Shown piece after piece: positions 37,267 through 47,362 of a stretch of 64,000 nt of DNA. The DNA is from Rhodospirillaceae bacterium (GTDB lineage: Bacteria > Pseudomonadota > Alphaproteobacteria > Bin65), in assembly GCA_011523655.1 (NCBI GenBank), contig WTGH01000010.1, positions 186,001-250,000 of the forward strand, given 5' to 3'. The position numbers and the translations under genes were made by a program. The number at the start of each line of letters is the position of its first letter. Position 1 is the stretch's first letter. The notes under the pieces were generated by a model. That model worked only from the letters and a program-made list of their open reading frames with translations, was not told where the DNA came from and made no database searches.

Positions 37267-38577
37267 ATGACAAGTCCCGGCGCCGCAACGATCCTTCCCT
37301 TCGACAACGGCCTCTTCGCCGCCTCGCTGCACCAGTCCGATCCCGAACTGTATGACAGCATCCGGGCCGAGCTGCGCCGGCAGCAGGACCAGATCGAGCT
37401 GATCGCGTCCGAGAACATCGTCTCCCGCGCCGTGCTGGAGGCCCAGGGCTCCGTGCTCACCAACAAATATGCCGAGGGCTATCCGGCGCGCCGCTACTAT
37501 GCCGGCTGCGACCATGTCGATGTCGCCGAGAGCCTGGCGATCGAGCGGGCGAAACGGCTGTTCGGCTGCGCATTCGCCAATGTGCAGCCCCATTCCGGCG
37601 CCCAGGCCAACACGGCGGTGATGATGGCGCTGCTCAAGCCGGGCGACACGATCCTCGGCCTGTCGCTGGCCGCCGGCGGCCATCTCACCCACGGCGCGGC
37701 GCCGGCGCTCTCGGGCAAATGGTTCAACGCGGTCCAGTACGGCGTGCGCGAGGATACCCACCTGATCGACTACGACCGGGTCGCGGCGCTGGCGGAGGAA
37801 CACCGGCCGAAGCTCATCATCGCCGGCGGTTCGGCCTATCCGCGCTTCATCGATTTCGCCCGCTTCCGGGAGATTGCCGACAGCGTCGGCGCGACGCTGA
37901 TGGTGGACATGGCGCATTTCGCCGGACTGGTGGCGGCCGGCGTGCATCCCAGTCCGGTGCCGGTCGCCGACATCACGACGACGACGACCCACAAGACCCT
38001 GCGCGGCGCCCGCGGCGGCATGATCCTGACCGACGACGAAGCGCTCGCAAAGAAGATCAACTCCGCGGTGTTTCCAGGCTCCCAGGGCGGGCCGCTGATG
38101 CACCAGATCGCCGGCAAGGCGGCCGCCTTCAAGGAAGCGCTGACACCGGAATTCCGGACCTATTGCGAGGCCATCGTCGCGAATGCGAAGGCGCTGTCGG
38201 CGCGCTTGGTCGAGCGCGGTTTCGCCATGGTGGCCGGCGGCACCGACACCCACCTGATGCTGGTCGATCTGCGGCCCAAGAAGGTGACCGGCAACATTGC
38301 CGACGAAAGCCTGGAGCGGGCCGGGATCACCTGCAACAAGAACGCCATCCCGTTCGATCCCGAGAAGCCGACCGTGACCTCCGGCATTCGTCTCGGCTCG
38401 CCGGCCGCGACGACCCGCGGTTTCGGCGTCGCGGAATTCGAACAGGTCGGCGACCTGATCGCCGATGTCCTCGAAGGGCTGGCGGCCAACCCGGAGGACA
38501 ATGCGGCGGCCGAAGCGGCGGCCCGGCAAAATGTCCTCGCGCTGTGCCGGCGCTTTCCGGTCTATCCGGGGATGTAG
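37267..38577 (+). CDS. glyA: Serine hydroxymethyltransferase
   Basis: This 436-aa PLP enzyme converts serine and THF to glycine and methylene-THF. Seen: [49 protein letters not shown], the PLP lysine in [14 protein letters not shown], and FPGSQGGPL. Length is typical. It is part of the rpiB-glyA-nrdR gene row. Downstream at 38640-38680 lies a short GTCGAGCCGGGA tandem repeat just before nrdR. Confidence 0.97.
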   Translation: MTSPGAATILPFDNGLFAASLHQSDPELYDSIRAELRRQQDQIELIASENIVSRAVLEAQGSVLTNKYAEGYPARRYYAGCDHVDVAESLAIERAKRLFGCAFANVQPHSGAQANTAVMMALLKPGDTILGLSLAAGGHLTHGAAPALSGKWFNAVQYGVREDTHLIDYDRVAALAEEHRPKLIIAGGSAYPRFIDFARFREIADSVGATLMVDMAHFAGLVAAGVHPSPVPVADITTTTTHKTLRGARGGMILTDDEALAKKINSAVFPGSQGGPLMHQIAGKAAAFKEALTPEFRTYCEAIVANAKALSARLVERGFAMVAGGTDTHLMLVDLRPKKVTGNIADESLERAGITCNKNAIPFDPEKPTVTSGIRLGSPAATTRGFGVAEFEQVGDLIADVLEGLAANPEDNAAAEAAARQNVLALCRRFPVYPGM

Positions 38578-38691
38578 GTGCCCGGCGCGGCAGCAGTCCT
38601 GCCGGCGGCGCGGCGTTTGACGTCGAGGGCGCCGGGGGTCTAGCGGGGGTCGAGCCGGGAGTCGAGCCGGGAGTCGAGAAAGAGAGGGGCC

Positions 38692-39168
38692 ATGCGCTGT
38701 CCGTTCTGCGGGGGTGACGACACCCAGGTCAAGGATTCGCGGCCGACCGAGGACGGCTCGTCGATCCGGCGGCGCCGGTTCTGCGCGTCCTGCGGCTCGC
38801 GGTTCACGACGTTCGAGCGGGTGCAGCTCCGCGACCTCGTCGTGGTCAAGAAAAACGGCCAGCGCGTGCCGTTCGATCGCGACAAGCTGTTCCGCTCGCT
38901 CTCCATCGCCCTGCGCAAGAGGCCGATTGCCGAGGACCGGATCGACCGCATCGTCAGTTCGATCACGCGCCGGCTGGAGAGTTCCGGCGAATCGGACATT
39001 CCCGCCCAGCATATCGGCGAACTCGTGATGGAGGCGCTCGCCGGCCTCGACCAGGTCGCCTATGTCCGCTTCGCCTCGGTGTACAAGAACTTCCGAGAAG
39101 CCAAGGATTTCGAGCAGTTCCTCGGCAGCCTGGGCGAGCGGGAAGAGGAAACGGCGGGCGAAGATTGA
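38692..39168 (+). CDS. nrdR: NrdR, repressor of ribonucleotide reductase genes
   Basis: A 158-aa regulator with the N-terminal zinc ribbon ([18 protein letters not shown] ... CASCGSRF) and an ATP-cone domain ([18 protein letters not shown]) that senses dATP/ATP. It binds NrdR boxes upstream of nrd operons, none of which are in this window. The stop overlaps the TTG start of ribD. Confidence 0.97.
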   Translation: MRCPFCGGDDTQVKDSRPTEDGSSIRRRRFCASCGSRFTTFERVQLRDLVVVKKNGQRVPFDRDKLFRSLSIALRKRPIAEDRIDRIVSSITRRLESSGESDIPAQHIGELVMEALAGLDQVAYVRFASVYKNFREAKDFEQFLGSLGEREEETAGED

Positions 39169-40289
39169 CCGACGGCGCTGCCGACCGCCGCTGGATGACG
39201 GCGGCGCTGGACATCGGCCGGCGCGGCCTCGGAACGACGGCGCCCAATCCGTCGGTCGGCTGCGTCCTGGTCAAGGAGGGCCGTGTCGTCGGCCGCGGCT
39301 GGACCCAGCCGGGCGGACGGCCCCACGCGGAAGCCGAAGCGCTGGGCCGGGCGGGCGCCGAAGCCCGGGGCGCAACCGCCTATGTCACGCTGGAGCCTTG
39401 CGCCCACCACGGCCGCACGCCGCCCTGCGCCGAGGCGCTGATCGGGGCCGGCGTCGCGCGCGTCGTGGCCGCACTGGAGGATCCCGATAGCCGCGTCGCC
39501 GGCTCGGGCCTGGCGCGGCTTGCGGCCGCCGGGATTGCCGTCGAATCGGGCGTTTGCGCGGATATTGCCGTCTGCGATCTCGGCGGCTACCTGATGCGCC
39601 AGTGCGCCGGGCGCCCGCGTTTCTCCCTCAAGCTGGCGACCAGCCTGGACGGGCGGATCGCCACCGCCGGCGGCGACAGCCGGTGGATCACCGGTACGCT
39701 CGCCCGGGCGCGCGGGCACGCGCTGCGCGCATCGCACGACGCCGTCTTGATCGGCATCGGGACCGCGCTGGCGGATGATCCGATGCTCACCTGCCGCCTG
39801 CCGGGAGTCCGCCGGCAAACCTTTCGCATCGTCCTCGATTCCCAGGCCCGGCTACCGGCTGACAGCCGCCTGGCGCAGACCGCGGCCGAACATCCCGTCT
39901 GGCAATTTACCACCGCCGGCGAAGCGGCCGGCGATACGACTGGCGAAGCACCGGTCCGCCGGTTTTCCGTTGCTGCCGACAGCACGGGCCGGCCCGATCC
40001 GGAGGCGGTCGCCGCGGCGCTCGGGGCCGAGGGGTTGAACGACGTTCTCGTCGAGGGCGGCGGGCAGGTGGCTGCGAGCCTGATGCGCGCCGGTCTTGCC
40101 GACCGGCTCTACTGGTTCCGCGCCGGCCTCGTGCTGGGCGGCGATGCCCGGCCTGCCGTCGGCGCTCTCGGCCTGGACCGAGTCGCCGACGCCGGCGGAT
40201 GGCGCTTGCGCTCGCGCAAACCCTGCGGCGCCGACCTGCTGGAAACCTGGCATTGCGAGCGGGAGGCGGGCGGCAGCCCGGCGCAGTAA
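39165..40289 (+). CDS. ribD: Bifunctional riboflavin deaminase/reductase
   Basis: The 374-aa enzyme performs the deamination and side-chain reduction steps of riboflavin synthesis. The deaminase half has the zinc site PHAEAEAL and [13 protein letters not shown]; the reductase half starts about residue 145 ([14 protein letters not shown]) with GDSRWITG and [13 protein letters not shown]. Start is TTG 39165 overlapping nrdR; ATG 39195 is too internal for the usual N-terminus though not excluded. First of the rib operon. Confidence 0.94.
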   Translation: MTDGAADRRWMTAALDIGRRGLGTTAPNPSVGCVLVKEGRVVGRGWTQPGGRPHAEAEALGRAGAEARGATAYVTLEPCAHHGRTPPCAEALIGAGVARVVAALEDPDSRVAGSGLARLAAAGIAVESGVCADIAVCDLGGYLMRQCAGRPRFSLKLATSLDGRIATAGGDSRWITGTLARARGHALRASHDAVLIGIGTALADDPMLTCRLPGVRRQTFRIVLDSQARLPADSRLAQTAAEHPVWQFTTAGEAAGDTTGEAPVRRFSVAADSTGRPDPEAVAAALGAEGLNDVLVEGGGQVAASLMRAGLADRLYWFRAGLVLGGDARPAVGALGLDRVADAGGWRLRSRKPCGADLLETWHCEREAGGSPAQ

Positions 40290-40294
40290 CGCCC

Positions 40295-40921
40295 ATGTTC
40301 ACCGGCATCGTAACCGATATCGGCCGCATCCGCAGCCGCGCGCAGCCGGCGGGCGGCGACACGCGGTTCGAGATCGATACCGGCTACGACACCGCCGGAA
40401 TCGCCATCGGGGCGTCGATCGCGTGCAGCGGAGTCTGCCTGACGGTGATCGAGACCGGGTCAGGCTGGTTTGCCGTCCAGGCTTCGGATGAGACCCTGTC
40501 CTGCACGACGCTCGGCGACTGGCGCGCAGGCCGGCGCGTCAACCTCGAGCGGGCCCTGCGGGCCGAAGACGAGCTGGGCGGGCATATCGTTGCCGGCCAT
40601 GTCGATACCGTGGGCCGGGTGGAGGCGCGCGAACCGGCATCGGGCAGCGAGGTCTTCCGTTTCGCCGTCGACCGGGCGTTCGGCCGCTACATCGCACCGA
40701 AGGGCTCGGTCGCCGTGGACGGCGTCTCGCTTACGGTCAATGCGGTGGAAGACGGCGCCGACACGCGGTTTTCCGTCAACCTGATTCCGCACACGCTGGC
40801 CGTGACGACCTTGGGCGATTTGCAGCAGGGCGGCGCGATCAATCTGGAAGTGGACCTGATGGCGCGCTACGTTCAGCGCATGTTGGCCCTTGAACCGGCG
40901 AGCGGGGAGTCCTCGGCGTGA
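40295..40921 (+). CDS. ribE: Riboflavin synthase alpha subunit
   Basis: A 208-aa enzyme dismutating two lumazines into riboflavin. It shows the two lumazine-binding repeats: MFTGIVTDIGRI ... GVCLTVIE and GGHIVAGHVDTVGRV ... VDGVSLTVNAVED. ATG 40295 lies 6 bp after ribD. The stop overlaps the next GTG start by 4 bp. Confidence 0.96.
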   Translation: MFTGIVTDIGRIRSRAQPAGGDTRFEIDTGYDTAGIAIGASIACSGVCLTVIETGSGWFAVQASDETLSCTTLGDWRAGRRVNLERALRAEDELGGHIVAGHVDTVGRVEAREPASGSEVFRFAVDRAFGRYIAPKGSVAVDGVSLTVNAVEDGADTRFSVNLIPHTLAVTTLGDLQQGGAINLEVDLMARYVQRMLALEPASGESSA

Positions 40922-42099
40922 GCGTTCGCGACCGTCTGAGCGTGATTTCGAAGCAGGACGTGCGCCGCGCGGCCGACGACCTCGCCTTCCTGTCGCCGAT
41001 CGAGGAGATCATCGAAGACGCGCGCAAGGGCAAGATGTTTATCCTTGTCGACGACGAGGACCGGGAGAACGAAGGCGACCTGGTCATCCCGGCGGAGAAG
41101 GCGACGCCGGAGACGATTAATTTCATGGCCAAGTTCGGCCGCGGCCTGATCTGCCTCGCCATGACGGGCGAACGGGCGGCCCATCTCGGCCTCCAGCTGA
41201 TGCCCCAGAAGAACAACAGCCGGTTCTCGACGGCGTTCACCGTTTCGATCGAAGCGCGGGAAGGGGTGACGACCGGCATCTCCGCCCATGACCGGGCGCA
41301 CACCATCGCGGTCGCAATCGACGAGGAGTCCGACGCCAGCGCGATCACGACTCCCGGCCATGTCTTCCCGCTGGTCGCGCGCGACGGCGGCGTGCTGGTG
41401 CGCACCGGGCATACCGAAGCGGCTGTCGACCTGGCGCGCCTCGCCGGCCTGCACGCTTCCGGCGTGATCTGCGAGATCATGGACGAGGACGGCTCGATGG
41501 CGCGTCTGCCGCAGCTTGTGGCCTTCGCGCAGTTCCACGGCCTGAAGATCGGATCGATCGAACACCTGATCGCCTATCGCCGGCGCTTCGACAAGATCGT
41601 CGAGCGGGTGGAGGAGGGCGATTTCACGTCCGATTTCGGCGGCGCCTTCCGCGCCATCGTCTACCGCAACCGGATCTCCGGCACGGAGCATATCGCGCTG
41701 GTCAAGGGCGATTTCGCCGACGGCGCGCCGGTCATGGTCCGGATGCACGCGCTCAACGTCTTCAGCGATCTCCTGTACCAGGCCGGCACCGGCAAGTCGG
41801 GCGAACTCCAGCGCGCCATGCGCATGATCGGCGAGGCCGGCCGCGGCGCCGCGGTGCTGATCCGCGAACCGCTGTCGCTTTCCACATCCGGGATTCTCGG
41901 CAATCGCGCGCCGGTCGGCGGCAGCGCCGGCGGACCGCAAGGCGAATTGCGCAATTACGGCGTCGGCGCGCAGATTCTGACCGACCTTGGCATCCGCGAC
42001 ATGCTGCTGCTGACCAACAGCAACCGCACGGTGATCGGCCTCGACGGCTATGACCTGTCGATCAGCGGCCGCATCCCCATACCCAAAGCAGAAAAATAG
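40918..42099 (+). CDS. ribB: DHBP synthase with degenerate GTP cyclohydrolase II domain
   Basis: A 393-aa two-domain protein starting at GTG 40918. The N-terminal half (MFILVDDEDRENEGDLVIPAE, split from residues 40-60; GHTEAAVDLARLAG; CEIMDEDG) makes 3,4-dihydroxy-2-butanone 4-phosphate. The C-terminal half looks like RibA, but the zinc Cys cluster is missing: where RibA has three Cys, it reads RMHALNVFSDLLYQAG. It is therefore most likely inactive as a cyclohydrolase, a known situation in several alphaproteobacteria, and RibA should be encoded elsewhere. Confidence 0.92.
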   Translation: MSVRDRLSVISKQDVRRAADDLAFLSPIEEIIEDARKGKMFILVDDEDRENEGDLVIPAEKATPETINFMAKFGRGLICLAMTGERAAHLGLQLMPQKNNSRFSTAFTVSIEAREGVTTGISAHDRAHTIAVAIDEESDASAITTPGHVFPLVARDGGVLVRTGHTEAAVDLARLAGLHASGVICEIMDEDGSMARLPQLVAFAQFHGLKIGSIEHLIAYRRRFDKIVERVEEGDFTSDFGGAFRAIVYRNRISGTEHIALVKGDFADGAPVMVRMHALNVFSDLLYQAGTGKSGELQRAMRMIGEAGRGAAVLIREPLSLSTSGILGNRAPVGGSAGGPQGELRNYGVGAQILTDLGIRDMLLLTNSNRTVIGLDGYDLSISGRIPIPKAEK

Positions 42100-42113
42100 C
42101 CCAGCCCGTTCGA

Positions 42114-42548
42114 ATGGCCTACCGCCCGCCCCACATCCTCATCGTCGAAGCCCGGTTCTACGGCGATATCGCCGATATGCTGGCGCAGGGCGCCGAGGCG
42201 GCGCTGACCGAGGTCGGCGCTACCTGGGAACGGATCGAAGTGCCGGGCACGTTCGAAATTCCCGCGACGATCAATTTTGCCCTCGACCGGTTCGACGGGT
42301 TCATCGCGCTGGGCTGCGTCATCCGGGGCGAGACGACCCACTACGACTATATCTGTTCGGAAAGCGCGCGCGGCCTGCAGGAACTCGCACTGCACAAACG
42401 CGCGCCCATCGGCTACGGCATCCTCACGACGGAGAACTGGGAACAGGCGGTCGTGCGGGCCGATCCGAAGCAAAAGGACAAGGGCCGGGACGCCGCCGTG
42501 GCCTGTTTGCGCATGATCGAGGTGAAGCGTCGCTTCACCGGCACCTGA
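42114..42548 (+). CDS. ribH: 6,7-dimethyl-8-ribityllumazine synthase
   Basis: A 144-aa enzyme condensing DHBP with the ribitylamino-pyrimidine. ILIVEARFYGDIADML, VPGTFEIPATINFAL and ALGCVIRGETTHYDYICSE are the family's active-site segments. It assembles into icosahedral or pentameric shells. Fits the rib operon, 14 bp after ribB and 4 bp before nusB. Confidence 0.96.
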   Translation: MAYRPPHILIVEARFYGDIADMLAQGAEAALTEVGATWERIEVPGTFEIPATINFALDRFDGFIALGCVIRGETTHYDYICSESARGLQELALHKRAPIGYGILTTENWEQAVVRADPKQKDKGRDAAVACLRMIEVKRRFTGT

Positions 42549-42552
42549 TCCC

Positions 42553-43227
42553 ATGACGGCGGCCCGGGCGGGGACCAGCGGCGCTCCTCCTGAAGCCGGG
42601 TCCGGCCGCCCGGCCGTCCGGCGCGCCGACGGTCACCCCGGTGGTCACCCCGGCGGTCACCCCGACCGGCGGACGCAAGCCCGCATCGCAGCCGTACAGG
42701 CGCTCTACCAGCTCAGCGCAACCGACGCCGCACCGGACGAAGTCGTCGACGAATTCCACCTTCACCGGATGCGGGAGGCCGGTCCGGCCGCGATCGCCGA
42801 CAAGGCGCTGTTCAGGGAAATCGTCCGCGGCGCCTGCGGCGACCGTGCCGCGCTGAACCGTTTGATCGGGGAGTCGCTGTCGGAAAGCTGGACGCTGGAA
42901 CGGATGGACCGCGTTCTGGTCGCGCTGCTCAATGCCGGGGCGTGGGAGCTGCTCGACCGGGCGGAAACGCCGGCCCGCGTCGTCATCGCCGAATATGTCG
43001 ACGTGGCCCGGGTCTTCTTCGACAAGCGGGAACCGGCGTTCGTGAACGGCGTGCTCGATCGCCTGGCCCGAACCTTGCGATCCGGGGAATTCGCCGAAGA
43101 CCCCAATTCCTCCGGGGCGGCGGAAATCGGGAATATCGCGGAAGGGGCGGACAGGGTTGGGGCGGACAGGGCCGGGGCGGACAAGGTTGGGCCGTCAACA
43201 GGCGGGGCCGCCGAACCGGAGGCCTGA
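42553..43227 (+). CDS. nusB: Transcription antitermination factor NusB with repeat-rich termini
   Basis: The 224-aa protein is longer than the usual 140-160. The core (residues about 40-180) has the NusB all-helical pattern: ARIAAVQALYQL, WTLERMDRVLVALL, ETPARVVIAEYVDVAR and FVNGVLDRLA. It binds boxA RNA with NusE in rRNA antitermination. The N-terminal extension contains a GHP-G repeat (DGHPGGHPGGHPD) and the C-terminal one a GADRVGADRAGADKVG repeat, both from short tandem DNA repeats (about 42632-42665 and 43146-43192). Confidence 0.93.
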   Translation: MTAARAGTSGAPPEAGSGRPAVRRADGHPGGHPGGHPDRRTQARIAAVQALYQLSATDAAPDEVVDEFHLHRMREAGPAAIADKALFREIVRGACGDRAALNRLIGESLSESWTLERMDRVLVALLNAGAWELLDRAETPARVVIAEYVDVARVFFDKREPAFVNGVLDRLARTLRSGEFAEDPNSSGAAEIGNIAEGADRVGADRAGADKVGPSTGGAAEPEA

Positions 43228-43231
43228 GGCT

Positions 43232-44227
43232 GTGGCGGCGCGAACCGACCGGTCGGGCGAATTCGACCTGATCGCCCGCTATTTCAAGCCCCTGGCGGCC
43301 GGCCGGGACGGTGCGTTCGGCCTGACCGACGATGCCGCCCTGCTCGGCGTCTCCGACGGCGCCGACCGGATCGTGACGACGGACGCCCTTGTCGAGGGGA
43401 TCCATTTCCGGCCGGACGATCCGCCCGACCGGGTTGCGCGGAAGGCGCTGCGGGTGAATCTGTCCGATCTGGCGGCAATGGGGGCGGCGCCGGAAGTCTA
43501 CACTTTGGCGCTCAGGATTCCGGACGAACGGGACGACGACTGGGTTGCTGCCCTGGCACGCGGCCTGGCCGCCGACCAGGCGCGCTACGGCGTCACCCTG
43601 ATCGGCGGCGACACGGTCGGCGGCGGCGCCGACGGCGACTCGGGGCCGGCAATGCTCTCGGTCACGGCAATCGGCCGCCTCGCGCGCAGCCCGGCGCTGC
43701 GCCGCGGCGGCGCGGCGCCCGGCGACGACGTCTGGGTCTCGGGAACGATCGGCGACGGCGGCCTCGGCCTGCGGGTCTGCAAGGGCGAGGCGGCCGGGCT
43801 CGACGCCGCACAGCGCCGGTTTGCCATCGACCGCTACCAGCTTCCCGAACCCCGGGTCGAACTCGGCCCCGCCCTCGTCGGCACGGCGACGGCGTGCCTC
43901 GATGTTTCCGACGGGCTGGTCGCCGACCTCGGCCATCTGGCGCGGGAGTCCGGCCTCGCTGCCGAAATCCTGCTGGCGGATGTGCCATGGTCCGATGCGG
44001 CCGCCGCTGCGGATTATCCGGAGACCGAGCGCATCGCGGCGGGCGACGATTACGAACTCGCCTTCACGGCGCCGCCAGACCGGCGCGATGCCGTCAGGGA
44101 GGCCTCCCGGACCACCGAAACGCCGGTTTCCCGGATCGGCACTATGCGTCCAAGCTCGGGCGTGCGGGTGCTGGACCGCAACGGCCGGCCGCTCGCCGTC
44201 CCGCGGACCGGCTGGCGGCATCGCTAG
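43232..44227 (+). CDS. thiL: Thiamine-monophosphate kinase
   Basis: A 331-aa enzyme making thiamine diphosphate from the monophosphate. AIR-synthase-like fold with DDAALLGV, TTDALVEGIHF, LRVNLSDLAAMGAAP and the Gly-rich LIGGDTVGG; later DVSDGLVADLGH and AAGDDYELAFTAP. Start GTG 43232 with GGAGG upstream; the frame is open further back inside nusB. 4 bp from nusB, so co-transcribed with the rib genes. Confidence 0.94.
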   Translation: MAARTDRSGEFDLIARYFKPLAAGRDGAFGLTDDAALLGVSDGADRIVTTDALVEGIHFRPDDPPDRVARKALRVNLSDLAAMGAAPEVYTLALRIPDERDDDWVAALARGLAADQARYGVTLIGGDTVGGGADGDSGPAMLSVTAIGRLARSPALRRGGAAPGDDVWVSGTIGDGGLGLRVCKGEAAGLDAAQRRFAIDRYQLPEPRVELGPALVGTATACLDVSDGLVADLGHLARESGLAAEILLADVPWSDAAAAADYPETERIAAGDDYELAFTAPPDRRDAVREASRTTETPVSRIGTMRPSSGVRVLDRNGRPLAVPRTGWRHR

Positions 44228-44399
44228 GCTGTCTGCCAGCCCTTGCGCCGCAAAGTTGTCACATTGATAGCCCGAGCCCGTTTCGGCATGGTCCGGCCGC
44301 CTCGCCGGCGTGCAGCGGCGCATTGTGAATAGTCACTGGAGCGCGTGCACGAGCCGGACCGGCAAGGGCCGAGAGCATTGCCGGAAGCCGCCTGGTTGA

Positions 44400-44425
44400 G
44401 GGTTTCCCGTCTGGCCGGGAAACCC
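44400..44425 (+). promoter_or_regulatory. Leader hairpin before hppA
   Basis: GGGTTTCCC and GGGAAACCC form a perfect 9-bp inverted repeat with an 8-nt loop, 46 bp before the hppA ATG. It may terminate thiL read-through or shape the hppA leader. The promoter in 44228-44399 was not resolved. Confidence 0.4.
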
Positions 44426-44471
44426 GGAACAGACTTCGCAAAGAGAAGTTTGAAAAGGGGATACTCCTGAA

Positions 44472-46559
44472 ATGGAATGGGTACCGTATTTCGCGCTCGT
44501 CTGCGCGCTGCTCGCGGTCGTCTACGGCATTGTCACCAGCCGCACGGTGCTTTCGGCCCCCGCGGGTAACGAGAGGATGCAGGAGATCGCCGCCGCCGTT
44601 CAGGAAGGCGCGCGCGCCTATCTGAACCGCCAGTACATGACGATTGCGATCGCCGGCGTCGCGATTGCCGTCATCGTGGCCTTGCTGCTCGGCGTGTGGG
44701 TCGCCGTCGGATTTGCGATCGGGGCGATCCTGTCCGGCGCAGCCGGCTATATCGGCATGAATGTGTCGGTCCGGGCCAATGTGCGGACCGCGGAAGCGGC
44801 GCGCCAGGGCCTGGCGCAGGGCCTGAGGATCGCCTTTCAGGCCGGCGCCGTCACCGGGATGCTGGTGGCCGGGCTCGCCCTGCTTGCGGTCGCCGGCTAC
44901 CTGCTGGTTCTCCAGGGCCTCGGCACGGACCAGCGCGGCCTCGTCGATGCGCTGGTCGCGCTGGGTTTCGGCGCTTCGCTGATCTCGATTTTCGCCCGTC
45001 TCGGCGGCGGCATCTTCACCAAGGGCGCCGATGTCGGCGCCGATCTTGTGGGTAAGGTGGAAGCCGGCATCCCCGAAGACGATCCGCGCAACCCGGCCGT
45101 GATCGCCGACAATGTCGGCGACAATGTCGGCGACTGCGCCGGCATGGCGGCCGACCTGTTCGAGACCTACGCCGTCACCGTCGTCGCCACCATGGTGCTG
45201 GCGCTGATCTTCGGGATGGAGGCCGGCCTGATCTATCCGCTCGCAATCGGCGGCGTCTGCATCATTGCGTCGATCATCGGCACCTATTTCGTCCGCCTCG
45301 GCGCCTCGAACAACATCATGGGTGCGCTCTACAAGGGCTTCATCGCGGCAGCCGTCCTGTCGCTTGTCGGCATCGCCATCGTCACCGAACTCGTCCTCGG
45401 CTTCGACACGGCTTTCAAGGCTGGCGGCACAGCCTTCACCGGCATGGACCTGTTCGTCTGTGCCGTGATCGGTCTGGTCGTCACCGGGCTGATCATCTGG
45501 GTGACGGAATACTACACCGGCACGGATTACCGGCCGGTCCGCTCGGTCGCCAAATCTTCGGAGACCGGGCATGCCACGAACGTGATTCAGGGCCTCGCCA
45601 TCTCGATGGAAGCCACGGCCCTGCCGGCGATCATTATCTGCGTGGCCATCCTGGCGACCTACCTGGTGGCCGGTTTGTTCGGTATCGCCATTGCCGTTAC
45701 CGCAATGCTGGCGCTCGCCGGCATGGTCGTGGCGCTCGACGCCTACGGCCCGGTGACCGACAACGCCGGCGGCATCGCCGAAATGGCCGAACTGGAAGAA
45801 GACGTGCGCAACACCACCGATGCGCTGGACGCGGTCGGCAACACCACGAAGGCGGTGACCAAGGGCTACGCCATCGGTTCGGCGGGCCTCGGCGCGCTCG
45901 TGCTGTTCGCCGCCTATACCCAGGACATCGCCTACTTCAAGGCGGCGGAGGTGGCCTTCTTCAAGGACGTCGAGGTCAATTTCTCGCTGTCCAACCCGTA
46001 TGTCGTAGTCGGGCTGATCGTCGGCGGACTGCTGCCCTACCTGTTCGGCGCACTGGGCATGACCGCGGTCGGCCGCGCGGCCGGAGCGGTCGTCCTCGAG
46101 GTGCGCCGCCAGTTCAAGGAAATCCCCGGCATCATGGAAGGTACCGGCAAGCCGGAATACGGACGCTGCGTCGACCTGCTAACCAAGGCGGCGATCAAGG
46201 AAATGATCGTGCCGTCGATGCTGCCGGTCCTGTCGCCGATCGTCCTGTTCGTGGTGATCTGGGGGATCGGCGGCAAGTCGGCGGCCCTGTCCTGCGTCGG
46301 CGCCATGCTGCTCGGCGTGATCGCCACGGGCCTGTTCGTCGCCCTGTCGATGACCGCCGGCGGCGGCGCCTGGGACAACGCCAAGAAATTCATTGAGGAC
46401 GGCAACCACGGCGGCAAGGGCAGCGAGGCCCACAAGGCCGCCGTGACCGGCGATACCGTCGGCGATCCCTACAAGGACACCGCCGGGCCCGCGGTCAACC
46501 CGATGATCAAGATCACCAACATCGTCGCCCTGCTCATGCTGGCGGTGCTGGCACACTGA
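44472..46559 (+). CDS. hppA: Membrane-bound proton-pumping pyrophosphatase, K+-independent
   Basis: This 695-aa integral membrane enzyme (about 16 spans) couples PPi hydrolysis to proton export. Substrate motifs [40 protein letters not shown] (split) and the C-terminal [18 protein letters not shown] are present. The residue that sets potassium dependence is Lys in [10 protein letters not shown], the potassium-insensitive type. Preceded by AAAAGGGG. Followed by a strong terminator. Confidence 0.96.
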   Translation: MEWVPYFALVCALLAVVYGIVTSRTVLSAPAGNERMQEIAAAVQEGARAYLNRQYMTIAIAGVAIAVIVALLLGVWVAVGFAIGAILSGAAGYIGMNVSVRANVRTAEAARQGLAQGLRIAFQAGAVTGMLVAGLALLAVAGYLLVLQGLGTDQRGLVDALVALGFGASLISIFARLGGGIFTKGADVGADLVGKVEAGIPEDDPRNPAVIADNVGDNVGDCAGMAADLFETYAVTVVATMVLALIFGMEAGLIYPLAIGGVCIIASIIGTYFVRLGASNNIMGALYKGFIAAAVLSLVGIAIVTELVLGFDTAFKAGGTAFTGMDLFVCAVIGLVVTGLIIWVTEYYTGTDYRPVRSVAKSSETGHATNVIQGLAISMEATALPAIIICVAILATYLVAGLFGIAIAVTAMLALAGMVVALDAYGPVTDNAGGIAEMAELEEDVRNTTDALDAVGNTTKAVTKGYAIGSAGLGALVLFAAYTQDIAYFKAAEVAFFKDVEVNFSLSNPYVVVGLIVGGLLPYLFGALGMTAVGRAAGAVVLEVRRQFKEIPGIMEGTGKPEYGRCVDLLTKAAIKEMIVPSMLPVLSPIVLFVVIWGIGGKSAALSCVGAMLLGVIATGLFVALSMTAGGGAWDNAKKFIEDGNHGGKGSEAHKAAVTGDTVGDPYKDTAGPAVNPMIKITNIVALLMLAVLAH

Positions 46560-46578
46560 CCGACGCGCGCGATCCCGA

Positions 46579-46615
46579 CGAAAAACCCCCGGTGCGCCGC
46601 GCCGGGGGTTTTTCG
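46579..46615. terminator. Bidirectional terminator between hppA and bamE
   Basis: AAAAACCCCCGG and CCGGGGGTTTTT pair perfectly, with flanking CG/CG extending the stem. The T5 on the plus strand ends hppA, and the A5 read from the minus strand ends bamE. Confidence 0.9.
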
Positions 46616-46636
46616 AGTCCGGAAGGCCGGACCGGT

Positions 46637-47134
46637 TCAGAGCCCGTAGGCTTTCCTGCTCTTTCCGGTTACGGCGCGGCGCCGTACCAGCAGGTCGATC
46701 ATGCTGTGGAAGAAGCCGGGCTCGCCGGCGTCGGCTTTCGTGGTGCGCGAAATCCGGTCCACCTTGCGCGCATCCTCGAGCCCGTAGGTCCGGATGCGCT
46801 TGACCACCTGCTTGTCGTCGAACAGCAGCTCGATCACCTGCTGGGTCTTGACCTCCGGCGCCAGGAAGGCAACCGTTTCTTCCCGCTTGCTGATGTAGTA
46901 CCAGGTCTTGTTGTCGAAGGCGGAAACAGTCGACGGCGGGCCGAGGACGCGCATCACGTCCGACGCCGACGTAACCCCCTGGCGGATGCGGATCATGTCT
47001 TCCTGCTCGGCGGCGTTGCCGCGAATGTCGACGCGCGGAGAACAGGCTGCCAGCGCCACCATTGCGCAGAGTCCGGCCGCCAGCAGCGCACGTTTTGCTG
47101 TCCAGCGCCTCTGCCCGCCCTGCATGTCTGCCAT
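46637..47134 (-). CDS. bamE: BamE (SmpA/OmlA) outer-membrane assembly lipoprotein
   Basis: A 165-aa lipoprotein from ATG 47134 (GGAAGG upstream). The signal peptide ends in ALAACSP, a lipobox with the lipidated Cys. The SmpA/OmlA domain follows: IRQGVTSASDVMRVLGPPST and WYYISKREET, with KTQQVIELLFDD. It stabilises the BAM complex that inserts beta-barrels. It is divergent from the chaperone gene and convergent with hppA. Confidence 0.93.
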   Translation of the reverse strand: MADMQGGQRRWTAKRALLAAGLCAMVALAACSPRVDIRGNAAEQEDMIRIRQGVTSASDVMRVLGPPSTVSAFDNKTWYYISKREETVAFLAPEVKTQQVIELLFDDKQVVKRIRTYGLEDARKVDRISRTTKADAGEPGFFHSMIDLLVRRRAVTGKSRKAYGL

Positions 47135-47362
47135 CGCGCCCTTCCGCTCGTTCTGGCCCGCACCGGCCACCGCTGCCGCGCGACCGGTTCGCCCAATGAC
47201 TTGCCGGTTGCATCCGGGAAAATACCTGTCGGTATTCGACGATTCGATATGCCGCGCCGGTCGGGGAAGTCAATCGAACCCGCCGCCGCACCGGCTGCCC
47301 GGAAAAGGGGAGGCGTAACCGGAAACGCCGCCCGAACCGGGTTCGACCTGGAGCATGGACCC

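Noticed and set aside
42630..42670. CRISPR-like short repeats in nusB
   Set aside because: Units of about 12-15 bp without spacers, in frame within a conserved gene; a simple tandem repeat.
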